Positions 30,093 to 37,219 are shown, counted from the stretch's first letter. The stretch: 64,000 nt of DNA from an uncultured Clostridia bacterium (GCA_944393295.1 CALXZR010000124.1:1-64000), one strand, 5' to 3'. Translations and numbers: made by a program. The notes: generated by a model not told the origin, from the sequence alone.

Positions 30093-30112
30093 AATCTATT
30101 GTACAATAGATT
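30093..30112. promoter_or_regulatory. Repressor operator (perfect 20-bp palindrome)
   Basis: AATCTATTGTACAATAGATT is perfectly palindromic. It covers the -10 box (TACAAT, 30103-30098) of the repressor's own promoter. A degenerate copy begins at 30148 (AATCTACTTGACA) and overlaps the rightward -35 box. Confidence 0.75.
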
Positions 30113-30126
30113 TAACAAAAAATCAA
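30098..30126 (-). promoter_or_regulatory. Repressor (leftward) promoter
   Basis: On the minus strand TTGATT (30126-30121), 17-base spacer, TACAAT (30103-30098), giving a short leader before the AGGAGGT and the ATG at 30073. The -10 box is buried in the operator palindrome. Confidence 0.65.
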
Positions 30127-30154
30127 TAAAAATTTTAAAAAATGTAAAATCTAC

Positions 30155-30183
30155 TTGACACGAATTAAAGAAAATGATAATAT
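30155..30183 (+). promoter_or_regulatory. Rightward early phage promoter
   Basis: Perfect TTGACA (30155-30160), 17-base spacer, TAATAT (30178-30183), leading to the Cro-like gene. The strongest-looking promoter in the prophage. Confidence 0.82.
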
Positions 30184-30184
30184 G

Positions 30185-30202
30185 TGTTCAGTAAAAAGAA
30201 CG
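30185..30202. repeat. Putative Cro-type operator copy 1
   Basis: TGTTCAGTAAAAAGAACG, an imperfect inverted repeat (GTTC...GAAC), at the predicted start of the rightward transcript. Copy 2 (30407-30424, TGTACAGTAAATAGAACA) follows the stop codon of the Cro-like gene; the two match at 15 of 18 positions. Confidence 0.5.
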
Positions 30203-30213
30203 GAGGTGAGATA

Positions 30214-30405
30214 ATGAAAAACAAAATAAAATATTATAGAGATTTAAAAAATATGTCTCAAGAAGAGCTTGCAAAGCTTTCAAGTCTTTCAAGAACAACT
30301 ATTTCAGGTCTTGAAAGTGGAAGTACGAAAGTAACGACTAATACTACTATGGATAAAATCTCTAAGGCTCTTGGTGTTAGTATAGTAGAACTTTTTTTTA
30401 ACTAA
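30214..30405 (+). CDS. Cro-like XRE regulator
   Basis: 63 residues; start 30214 with GGAGGTGAG seven bases upstream. Whole protein is one HTH_XRE domain: LKNMSQEELAKLSSLSRTTISGLESG is the two-helix motif, followed by TMDKISKALGVSIVELFF. First gene of the rightward early operon, opposite the CI-like repressor, so it should act as Cro. Flanked on both sides by a near-identical 18-bp element that may be its binding site. Confidence 0.87.
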   Translation: MKNKIKYYRDLKNMSQEELAKLSSLSRTTISGLESGSTKVTTNTTMDKISKALGVSIVELFFN

Positions 30406-30406
30406 A

Positions 30407-30424
30407 TGTACAGTAAATAGAACA
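30407..30424. repeat. Putative Cro-type operator copy 2
   Basis: TGTACAGTAAATAGAACA, in the same orientation as copy 1 at 30185. Directly after the Cro-like gene and just before the next ribosome binding site. Confidence 0.45.
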
Positions 30425-30442
30425 GAAAGGAAGTGATTATAT

Positions 30443-30532
30443 GTGAATTGTGAAAAAATTTTAAAAATATTGATACAGATTTTTGCAGAACAAGAAAACT
30501 TGGAAATAAAAACTACTATAGAAAGACTATAA
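30443..30532 (+). CDS. Very small phage early protein
   Basis: 29-codon ORF with a GTG start about ten bases after AAGGAAG. Encodes a short amphipathic helix (CEKILKILIQIFAEQENLEIK). Tiny proteins with an AEQE-type motif are common at this place in Firmicute prophages, but I cannot name a function. Low-to-moderate confidence because of its size. Confidence 0.4.
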   Translation: MNCEKILKILIQIFAEQENLEIKTTIERL

Positions 30533-30605
30533 AAAATTTGTAAGGATTTATTTAAATAGAAATCCAAAAGAAATGAACAAATATATTAGGAGGGTAATAC
30601 AAACG

Positions 30606-30971
30606 ATGAAGGAAAGATCAAAGAATATATATAAATTTAGAAGAGGATTTGCATTATTAATTTTATGGTTTCTATTAATACTAATTTTTGCAATAGTAAC
30701 AACTCCAAAAGAAAAAGAAACAGAATATATTTTTCAAAATTTAACTGTAAAAAGTGGACAAACTTTGTGGAACATTGCAGAAAATGAAAGAAGTAAAAAT
30801 CAATATTATAATTTTTCAGAAAGCATTAGTGATATTGTTGATGAAATTCGATTAGATAATGAATTAGAGGATGCTGGTCTTAAAGAAGGACAAACATTAA
30901 AAATAAGAATTAAAAAAGATGAATTATCTGACACCGACCAAAGTTTAGATAATTCATCATCAAACAATTAA
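30606..30971 (+). CDS. YneA-like single-pass LysM protein encoded by the prophage
   Basis: 121 residues; start 30606 chosen because AGGAGGG is just upstream, inside a longer frame. A basic N-terminus, one membrane helix (about 17-36, FALLILWFLLILIFAIV), then a LysM-like domain outside (VKSGQTLWNIAENERSKN...GQTLKIRI), and an acidic Ser/Asp/Asn tail. This is the build of YneA, the SOS-induced division inhibitor that lies beside lexA in Bacillus. Here it lies beside an S24 repressor in a phage early operon. A role in delaying host division after induction is a reasonable inference, not shown. Confidence 0.65.
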   Translation: MKERSKNIYKFRRGFALLILWFLLILIFAIVTTPKEKETEYIFQNLTVKSGQTLWNIAENERSKNQYYNFSESISDIVDEIRLDNELEDAGLKEGQTLKIRIKKDELSDTDQSLDNSSSNN

Positions 30972-31036
30972 ATAAATGTTCAACTAAATTTATTTTAACA
31001 CAAAATGAATTTAGTTGCAACTAGAAAGGTTAAATA

Positions 31037-31390
31037 ATGGATAAAGTAGAGATTTCTAGTAACGAAGAGTATACAGATTATCTTATAAAAGAAGAGGGAA
31101 AAAAGTATTTAAAGAAATGTGAAATTCCAATATATTGGCTAGGCTATAAATATATTTTAACAGGTTGTATTTTTGTAACAAAAAAATTGTTTTTAGAAGA
31201 AAAAATAAAATTAAAAGATATGTACTTATATATTGCTAAAAAACACAAAACAACATCACCAAAAGTATATGGTGCAATTAGATATGTTTATGAAAATACT
31301 GATATTGCTAAAAAATTAGAAATAGAAGATATTTCAACTATGCCAATGATGATTTCTATTAGTTCTAAAATTTTAGAAAAAATATTTTAA
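31037..31390 (+). CDS. Phage protein with Spo0A C-terminal-like DNA-binding domain
   Basis: 117 residues. The segment LGYKYILTGCIFVTKK...YLYIAKKHKTTSPKVYGAIRYVYENT matches the Spo0A effector domain pattern (GYxYLREAI, LYPxIAKKxxTTPSRVERAIRHAIE), including the recognition-helix region. There is no receiver domain, so it cannot be controlled by phosphorelay. It should bind DNA as a stand-alone domain in the nucleoid. Starts 65 bases after the LysM gene with AGAAAGG. Could regulate phage early genes or interfere with host sporulation control; both are inference. Confidence 0.7.
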   Translation: MDKVEISSNEEYTDYLIKEEGKKYLKKCEIPIYWLGYKYILTGCIFVTKKLFLEEKIKLKDMYLYIAKKHKTTSPKVYGAIRYVYENTDIAKKLEIEDISTMPMMISISSKILEKIF

Positions 31391-31443
31391 AAGTTTTTTA
31401 TGAAACAACGAAAAACAGCGAAAAAACACAAAGGAGTAAAAAT

Positions 31444-31881
31444 ATGAAAAATTTATTAGATATTTTACAATTTGAGTTTGAAGTTCCAGGAAAAGTACAA
31501 GCAAAACAAAGACCTCGTTTAAGTAGATATGGAAAAGTATATACACCAGGACAAACAAGTAGCTATGAAAATTGGATAAAACTTTGCTTTGTAAATAAAT
31601 ACGGAAATATCGAACCAATTTCTCAAAAAAGATTTTTTATTAAAATTGATGTCTATAAATCAGTTCCCAAAAGTACAACAAATAAAAACAAAATAAAAAT
31701 GCTCAACAACGAGATAAGACCGACAGTTAAACCAGATGCGGATAATGTTGTTAAGTCTGTTCTTGATGCTTTAAACAAATTAATTTATAAAGATGATTCG
31801 CAAGTTACAGATTTGCTAGTACATAAATATTATTCCGAAGAAGAAAAGCTTGTGTTAAATATTACAGCTTTTGAAAATTAA
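31444..31881 (+). CDS. rusA: RusA-family Holliday junction resolvase
   Basis: 145 residues with RBS AAAGGAG. Conserved features: VPGKVQAKQRPRLSRYGKVYTP at the N-terminus and the metal-binding acidic cluster KPDADNVVKSVLDALN...IYKDDSQVTDL. RusA cuts four-way junctions and branched DNA made in phage replication and recombination before packaging. Length is typical. Immediately upstream of the replication initiator gene. Confidence 0.92.
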   Translation: MKNLLDILQFEFEVPGKVQAKQRPRLSRYGKVYTPGQTSSYENWIKLCFVNKYGNIEPISQKRFFIKIDVYKSVPKSTTNKNKIKMLNNEIRPTVKPDADNVVKSVLDALNKLIYKDDSQVTDLLVHKYYSEEEKLVLNITAFEN

Positions 31882-31901
31882 AACAAAAGAGGGAGGTAAA
31901 T

Positions 31902-32727
31902 ATGGCTGATAGAAGAATGTTTGCCAAAGATATAACAGAATCTGATGAATTTCTAGATATGTCTTTATCAACACAAGCTTTATATTTTCATCTAGGAATG
32001 AATGCAGACGATGATGGATTTGTTAAAAATCCAAAAATAATTCAAAAAATGATTGGTGCAGCTAATGATGATTTTAAGGTGCTTTTAACTAAAAAATATA
32101 TTATTGCGTTTGAAAGCGGAGTAATAGTTATTACGCATTGGAAAATTAATAATTATATACGAAAAGACAGATACAAAAGTTCGTATTTCAAAAAGGAGAA
32201 AAACCAGTTATTTTTGAATGAGCAAAATGAATACATTTTAAGCTCAGAAGTACAAGATTCAAATATTGGTATACCAAATGTCAACCAACGGGTATACCCA
32301 GTTTAGTTTAGGTAAGTTTAATAATAAATTAAATAAAATAATATTAAATAATTATTATTTATATATTATAGGCAAAAATGAAAATTTTGAAAATTCTTCA
32401 GAAATTGAAAAAAATAAAGTAAGTATGATTCTAAAATCTTTAAACATATTAGCAAATTCAGAAATTGATTTTGCATTAACAGAAGAAAGAAGAAGAAACT
32501 TAGAAATTCAATATTGGTCTATAAAAGAAATTGTAAACAGTAGTTTTAATGTTTATATTAAATTTTTAACTAAAGAATTGCTCCAGGAAAAATTAATTAA
32601 AACCTATGATTATTTCAAAGATTTTAATGAAAAAAATATTATTGAATTCATGAGCTATTATATAAAAAGCATAAAGAATAGCTTAAAAGATTTATCAGAA
32701 AAGAAGGTACTTTTAAGTGGCAATTAA
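31902..32727 (+). CDS. Phage replisome organiser / DnaD-like protein, frame broken at 32289
   Basis: The first frame (31902-32306) begins MADRRMFAKDITESDEFLDMSLSTQALYFHLGM, the standard N-terminus of Firmicute phage replisome organisers, with winged-helix pattern and ITHWKINNYI. It stops soon after the IPNVNQ motif. The +1 frame continues GYTQFSLGKFNNKL and an adenine-rich helical C-terminus to 32727, as in intact homologues. The first frame has an in-frame CGG at 32289-32291; skipping its C gives NVNQGYTQFSLGK. Joined length is 274 residues. A slip at the CCC eight bases later could also join the frames. It should load helicase at the phage origin. Confidence 0.78.
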
Positions 32728-33025
32728 AAATTGGAGTAATTTAGAATTCAGAAAAAAGTTGACTATTATTGAAGAATATAAAACTATAGAAGAAGGATCA
32801 AATTTATGCAATGCAATTAAAAAAAAGATTTATGAATATACACTTTGCGATTGGTGTTTAGGAAAAATTATCATTGAAAATTTTAGAGGATATAAAAAAA
32901 ACGGAGGAGAAATTAAATACAGAACTCCTTCAGGGGTGAAATTCCCTTTAGCTTTACACAATAAATGTTTGAAAGAAGCATTAAAAGATATTGATGAATT
33001 TTATAGAGAAAGGAATAAAAAATGA
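32717..33025 (+). CDS. Phage protein of unknown function
   Basis: 102 residues, GTG start overlapping the previous gene by 11 bases; AAGGT upstream. Contains a CxxC pair (TLCDWCLGK) and a later Cys (HNKCLKEA) that might form a small metal site. Otherwise not recognised. Lies in the early operon between the replication gene and a second unknown gene, which it overlaps by 4 bases (ATGA), so translation is coupled. Confidence 0.7.
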   Translation: MAIKNWSNLEFRKKLTIIEEYKTIEEGSNLCNAIKKKIYEYTLCDWCLGKIIIENFRGYKKNGGEIKYRTPSGVKFPLALHNKCLKEALKDIDEFYRERNKK

Positions 33026-33345
33026 AAGGTGATATAACTATTAGTTTAAATGAATATAGACCATGTATAATACATTACTCTAAATATTTTTATAAAAAAG
33101 AAAAAATATCTACTAAAAAAGCTCTATTTCATAGATGGGAAGAAAATGTTACAAAAATACTTTTAAGTAAAGATAAAACAAAACCTGAAAATGTATTAAA
33201 AAAGATTTTTGGAATTGTTGAATTTGAAGATGGACATATAGAAAGAGTAGAAGCTGAACAAATTGAATTTATTGATAATAAATTTCAAGAATACAATTTT
33301 GATTATAAAGATGATATTAATAGACATATTCCAAGAATTGATTAA
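33022..33345 (+). CDS. Phage protein of unknown function
   Basis: 107 residues starting at an ATGA overlap with the previous gene, RBS GAAAGGAA. Contains a small beta-rich C-terminal part (IFGIVEFEDGHIERVEAEQIEFID) that looks like a short SH3-like or barrel segment, preceded by a basic stretch with HYSKYFYKKEK and FHRWEEN. No family recognised. Confidence 0.7.
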   Translation: MKGDITISLNEYRPCIIHYSKYFYKKEKISTKKALFHRWEENVTKILLSKDKTKPENVLKKIFGIVEFEDGHIERVEAEQIEFIDNKFQEYNFDYKDDINRHIPRID

Positions 33346-33378
33346 AAAATTGATATGAAAAAGAATGGATGAGAAAAA

Positions 33379-34014
33379 ATGAGTAATATTATAAAAGGAT
33401 TTTTATTATTTATATTAGTTACAATCTTGATACCAGTTTATATTTTAATAAAATTAGGAGAACTAATAATTGAAATTTTTAAACAAATGATTGAAACTAT
33501 TTCAGATTGGACAGATGATATGATTTTATTTTGGGAAAAGATTTTTAAAATAAGGAGTGATTTTATGAATAAACAATTAGATATAGATAGTTTAACAGAT
33601 GAAACCATATATTATGAGGATATCGAAATCGGAGATTATGTAAGGTTTATAGATTATGGATATCTTGAGGCTGGTCAAGAAAAAATCGTAAAAATAGGGC
33701 AAGTACAAGCAAAATATAGCGATTTGCTTGAAGTAAAATTAAATAATAATCTTTTAATGATAGTTAAATGTTCAGCAAGAGAAATTTTAAAATACAACAA
33801 AGATTTTAGAAAAATATTAGAAGAGGGCGATTATATAATTTATAAAATGAATGAATTAAGTTTTCTAAAATTAGGTCAAATAAAAAAATACAAAGATGCT
33901 AGAGGTTTGGATGAATACTTAGGAGTAGAAGAATTTAAAATAGAAAATTTAAATATAAAACAAGTATTAACAAAAGAATATTTTGAGGCTATAAGCTTTA
34001 GATTGGGGGAATAG
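33379..34014 (+). CDS. Phage membrane protein, possibly two genes in one frame
   Basis: The frame encodes 211 residues. Residues 5-33 are hydrophobic (IIKGFLLFILVTILIPVYILI). An internal ribosome binding site (AAGGAGTG) stands before an in-frame ATG at 33565 (MNKQLDIDSLTDE), so a 149-residue soluble protein may be made as well or instead. The soluble part has two similar beta-rich segments (IEIGDYVRFIDYG...KIGQVQAKY and EEGDYIIYKMNELSFLKLGQIKKY), which look like a duplicated small barrel. Similar phage proteins usually have no known role. The soluble version alone may be the real gene with a fused upstream peptide. Confidence 0.6.
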   Translation: MSNIIKGFLLFILVTILIPVYILIKLGELIIEIFKQMIETISDWTDDMILFWEKIFKIRSDFMNKQLDIDSLTDETIYYEDIEIGDYVRFIDYGYLEAGQEKIVKIGQVQAKYSDLLEVKLNNNLLMIVKCSAREILKYNKDFRKILEEGDYIIYKMNELSFLKLGQIKKYKDARGLDEYLGVEEFKIENLNIKQVLTKEYFEAISFRLGE

Positions 34015-34017
34015 GAT

Positions 34018-34514
34018 ATGCCAAATTGGTGTAAAGGAATTTTAAAAATAAGAGGAAAAAAAGAAAATATAATTAATTTTTTAGAGAATGGTACAAGCTT
34101 ATTAGATGGATTTTGGGAACCAAAACAAATAAAACCAGAAATTATATTAAATAGTTGTGATGAAATTGAAATAGGAAATATTGATAAAGAAAAAGGAATA
34201 GATTGCTTATATGTAAAAGGTACTAGAAGACATTTTATAGATCCAATTGAAAACAATATATATATATATATGATACGAATAATGAAGAACAAATAATATG
34301 TTTGGAAGATTTTAAAGCGGCGTGGGCTATTGATGCAGATGCTTTAAGAGCAATTTCTGCTAGATATGATATAGATATAAAAATATATGGATTTGAAAGT
34401 GGAATGAAATTTAACCAAGATATTGAAATAGTAAAAGGAAAAATAATTAAAGATGATGAAATACAATTTGATAACTATCAATGGGAATGTATTAATCCGA
34501 ATTTAGGAGGATAA
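34018..34514 (+). pseudogene. Api92/YubB-like ferredoxin-fold phage protein broken in an (AT)8 tract
   Basis: The 5' frame (34018-34296) begins MPNWCKGILKIRGKKENIINFL, the usual start of DUF1281-type ferredoxin-like proteins. It runs through (AT)8 at 34256-34271 and then ends MIRIMKNK-stop. The rest of the domain is in another frame (DTNNEEQIICLEDFKAAWAIDADAL...FESGMKFNQDIEIVKGK) up to 34514. Removing one two-base unit from the tract rejoins both frames into about 164 residues, giving NIYIYDTNNEEQ. So the break is a one-unit repeat expansion: slippage in nature (possible phase variation) or in sequencing. Function of the family is not established. Confidence 0.75.
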
Positions 34515-34527
34515 AACAGGAGGTAAA

Positions 34528-35004
34528 ATGAATTATATATTTTTAGATATAGATGGAGTTTTAAATAATAAAAAACATTATAAAAAACAACATAAAAAAT
34601 ACGGTGGGAGATTTTGTTGCGAGAATATGCCTTTTAATCCTAGAAGCATTAAAAATTTAAGAAAAATTATTGATAAAACAAATTCAAAGATAGTTCTATC
34701 ATCCTCTTGGAGAAGAATAGAAAAATGTATGACAATATTAAAAGCAAGACTGATCGAATATGGAATAAAAATATATTCTGTAACACCATTTATAGACGGC
34801 TGCAGGGGAAAAGAAATATTAAAATGGTGTAAAGAAAATTTGAAAGAAAATGACAAGATATTAATAATAGATGATAATTTATACGATATTAAAGAATATT
34901 TTGAAACTAAGGAAATTGTAAAAATTAATTATGAATATGGATTAAATAGTTTTAAAACACATGAAGCCATAAAAAAATTGAGAAGGAAAAGTAAGAATGG
35001 ATAA
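34528..35004 (+). CDS. HAD-superfamily protein (HAD_SAK-like)
   Basis: 158 residues; RBS AGGAGG. Motif I IFLDIDGVLN (two catalytic Asp), motif II IVLSSSWRR (Ser), motif IV ILIIDDNLYD. This short cap-less HAD type with SSSWR resembles the 'Swiss army knife' RNA-repair associated HAD domains (PF18143-like), which are frequent in phages. A nucleotide or polynucleotide 5'/3' phosphatase role is likely; substrate unknown. Overlaps the next gene by 8 bases. Confidence 0.78.
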   Translation: MNYIFLDIDGVLNNKKHYKKQHKKYGGRFCCENMPFNPRSIKNLRKIIDKTNSKIVLSSSWRRIEKCMTILKARLIEYGIKIYSVTPFIDGCRGKEILKWCKENLKENDKILIIDDNLYDIKEYFETKEIVKINYEYGLNSFKTHEAIKKLRRKSKNG

Positions 35005-35395
35005 AGATAAAATAGTAAGTATTGATTTCTTAAAAATTAATTATTCAAGAAATAAGTTTTGTAAATGCTATGATTCATATCCAAAAAGAAAACCTAGTTT
35101 CGAAATAGATTATAAAAATAGAATAGTAGAATGTGACTATTGCCATATAATAGTAGATCCATTTGAAGCTTTATATCTGATAGCTAAATATGCTGAAGAT
35201 ATAAACGAAGAAATAAGAAAAGCGAAAGAATATAAAAAAGAATTAATGAGTTATAAACCATTTTTAAGAGGAATAAAAAGCTTAGAAGTAAATATTAGAA
35301 ATGGAAAAATGTTGCCATTATGCCCGAGATGTCAAAAAGCTTTTGATGTTAATAATATAATTGAATTTGTAAATAAAGATTATTATAGAGAGTAG
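34997..35395 (+). CDS. Zinc-ribbon phage protein
   Basis: 132 residues. N-terminal Cys/His set (KFCKCYD ... VECDYCHIIV) and C-terminal set (LPLCPRCQKAF) look like two halves of zinc ribbons. The middle is a helical segment with EALYLIAKYAEDINEEIRKAKEYKKEL. Widespread unnamed family in Firmicute phages; no function known to me. RBS GAGAAGGAAAAG inside the upstream gene. Confidence 0.68.
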   Translation: MDKDKIVSIDFLKINYSRNKFCKCYDSYPKRKPSFEIDYKNRIVECDYCHIIVDPFEALYLIAKYAEDINEEIRKAKEYKKELMSYKPFLRGIKSLEVNIRNGKMLPLCPRCQKAFDVNNIIEFVNKDYYRE

Positions 35396-35399
35396 AATT

Positions 35400-35639
35400 A
35401 TGGAAATAGAAAAAGAAATAACATTAGATGATTATGTATTAACGAATATAAACATTGATACAAAAGGATATACAATAAGATTAAAAGATAATAAAGAATA
35501 TCAAATATATGTTAAAAAACCTAGAGGACAAAAAGCGTATGATTATATCATTAAAGATGGAAAAGAAATTAAGTTAAGCAAGAAAGTTAGAGATATTGTT
35601 TTAAGTGAAATAAGAGAATATGAAAGATATGACATATAA
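35400..35639 (+). CDS. Small phage protein, unknown
   Basis: 79 residues beginning 4 bases after the previous stop. Beta-rich N-terminus (EITLDDYVLTNINIDTKGYTIRLKDNKEYQIYV) and a lysine/arginine-rich helical end. Possibly a small nucleic acid-binding barrel; not recognised. Confidence 0.6.
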   Translation: MEIEKEITLDDYVLTNINIDTKGYTIRLKDNKEYQIYVKKPRGQKAYDYIIKDGKEIKLSKKVRDIVLSEIREYERYDI

Positions 35640-35652
35640 GGAGTAAAAAGTT

Positions 35653-35844
35653 ATGGAAAAAGAAGAAATGATTAAAATGAGAGATATTTTTCAAAAAAGT
35701 ACAGATATATTGAACGAAGTCATAGATTTATTTGAAGAACTAGATAAAACAAATGATGAAATAGAACAGAAGAATATACAAGATAAAATTGAAGAAAAAA
35801 CAGGACTTTTTGCAATACAAATGTTTAAAATACAAAGTTTATAA
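35653..35844 (+). CDS. Small phage protein, unknown
   Basis: 63-residue, highly helical acidic protein (FQKSTDILNEVIDLFEELDKTNDEIEQKN) with RBS AAGGAG. Resembles short coiled-coil early proteins of Firmicute phages. No function known. Confidence 0.6.
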   Translation: MEKEEMIKMRDIFQKSTDILNEVIDLFEELDKTNDEIEQKNIQDKIEEKTGLFAIQMFKIQSL

Positions 35845-35958
35845 AGGAGTGAGTTTTATGGAAAAAGAATAAGTTTTTAACAGCGTTTTAAAATGATTTA
35901 ATAAATAGAATAAAAATACTAAAATGTAAAAAAATCAAAAGAAGAAGGGAGCAAGTAA
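35845..35958 (+). pseudogene. Decayed small phage gene
   Basis: A good ribosome binding site (AAGGAGTGAG) leads to an ATG at 35859 that stops after four codons. A different frame continues with KNKFLTAF, a stop, and NDLINRIKILKCKK, which looks like the remains of a ~35-residue helical protein. Weak; it may be non-coding. Confidence 0.3.
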
Positions 35959-36588
35959 ATAAGTAATATGGAAGATTGTTTAATTATTGGTATAGATATA
36001 GCGGAAGGTAAAGATATAAGCTGTATGTCAGTTATTAGAAAAAATGGAGAAGAAATGCAAGTTATAAATCAATTATTTAATGAAGAAGCGGAAGATGTAT
36101 ATTACAAATTAATAAATATTCACGCAAAATTAACTTTTCCTTTAATACAAGAAAAGGCAATAAAAAGAGGAATGCACAGAATACAAAACATATATTCAGA
36201 TAAGGAAATATTAGAAGTAGTACAAGAAACAATAAAATTAAAACATTACACAGAAACAGAAAGAGAATACATATTAAATCATACTACACCAAAAAAAATG
36301 CGTGAAATATTAGCAGCTTTTTGGCTAACACACACAAATGATGAATTTTTTAATTATTTTGGTTTTAATTGGATACCACCTATTGAAGTACAAAAAGAGG
36401 CAAGAAAAGCAATAAATATGCCTTTAAGAGAAGATGTAAACAAATTATTGAATATACAATTACTAAAAAAAACAGATTTTACAAGTGTTATTAAACAAAA
36501 AGAAATATTGGAAGAGATTCAAAAGCAAATATATTTATCGTGTGCTATAGATCCTAATAAATTTATGAATGGAGCAACTTATGATTAA
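35959..36588 (+). CDS. Phage protein of unknown function, possible AUA start
   Basis: The only ATG in the frame (35968, 206 residues) is 16 bases from the Shine-Dalgarno AAGGGAG (35945-35951), while an in-frame ATA at 35959 is at the ideal 7-base distance. An AUA start (giving MSN before MEDCLI) is therefore proposed. The N-terminus LIIGIDIAEGKDISCMSVIRKNG resembles a ribonuclease H-like beta hairpin used in many phage proteins. The remainder is helical with FNYFGFNWIPPIEVQKEARKA and ends AIDPNKFMNG. May be a fusion of two small early proteins. Function unknown. Confidence 0.65.
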   Translation: MSNMEDCLIIGIDIAEGKDISCMSVIRKNGEEMQVINQLFNEEAEDVYYKLINIHAKLTFPLIQEKAIKRGMHRIQNIYSDKEILEVVQETIKLKHYTETEREYILNHTTPKKMREILAAFWLTHTNDEFFNYFGFNWIPPIEVQKEARKAINMPLREDVNKLLNIQLLKKTDFTSVIKQKEILEEIQKQIYLSCAIDPNKFMNGATYD

Positions 36589-36809
36589 AAAATATAATAA
36601 AAACATAAAAATAGCATTAAAAAAGAGTAAAATTAAAGAATTTATTAGAAAAATTCTAACAAAAAATATAATAGAGGAAAAAAAAAGCAAATTTAATTCT
36701 ATTAGATGAATTATATAGTTGTAAAGGAAGTAAGATATATAACAATATAATTTTTGTAACTCCGGAAGAACATTATAGAATTAATAACAATATAAAAGAG
36801 AAAAAATAG
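36581..36809 (+). pseudogene. Small phage gene with frame break in an A9 run
   Basis: ATG at 36581, overlapping the previous stop, with GGAG upstream. Frame 1 reads MIKKYNKNIKIALKKSKIK to a stop after 42 codons. At A9 (36678-36686), removing one A continues as ANLILLDELYSCKGSK...FVTPEEHYRINN to TAG at 36809. Joined product would be 75 residues. Homopolymer slippage, decay, or sequencing error. Confidence 0.5.
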
Positions 36810-36934
36810 AAAATGAAGCAAATAATTAATAGTAAACTATATAATATTTAAAAAATTAAAATCCAGATAAAGAATTATTTGGAGAAGTAGAAGAGGAATA
36901 GATAAAAATTGATTTTTTAGAAGAAGGGAAAATT
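36810..36934 (+). pseudogene. Decayed small gene remnants
   Basis: An ORF starting at 36813 (MKQIINSKLYNI) stops after 12 codons. Another frame ends NPDKELFGEVEEE at 36901. Together they resemble one short phage protein interrupted in an A-rich stretch. No other feature seen here. Confidence 0.3.
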
Positions 36935-37216
36935 ATGAAAAAGCCTATCAAAAAAAACAGAAACAAAAATTTAAAAGAGATAATATATTTAAGAGAAGTT
37001 ACAGAAGAGAAAAACAGGATCAATAATTTAATAAACTTAAAATTAAAAGAGTTAATAGATAGAGGAGAGAGTTTAAGTAATTATCAATTATGGATTGATA
37101 AAAAAGTTAAAATTTTTATTAAAACAGATTATATAATTCAAACAATTTATAAAGATTTAAGTAAAGAAGGATTTCAAAAAGATGTTTGTTATATGATTGT
37201 GAAAGAAGAGGTATAA
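36935..37216 (+). CDS. Small basic phage protein, unknown
   Basis: 93 residues; RBS GAAGGGA. Lysine-rich and helical (KKNRNKNLKEIIYLREVTEEKNRINNLINLKLKEL), followed by a beta segment KKVKIFIKTDYIIQTIYKD. Charge suggests nucleic acid binding, but no family is recognised. In the early operon, 3 bases before the next gene. Confidence 0.6.
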   Translation: MKKPIKKNRNKNLKEIIYLREVTEEKNRINNLINLKLKELIDRGESLSNYQLWIDKKVKIFIKTDYIIQTIYKDLSKEGFQKDVCYMIVKEEV

Positions 37217-37219
37217 TTT

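Noticed and set aside
32266..32727. Independent gene after the replisome organiser N-terminal part
   Set aside because: Its start has no ribosome binding site, and its sequence continues the known C-terminal half of the same family.
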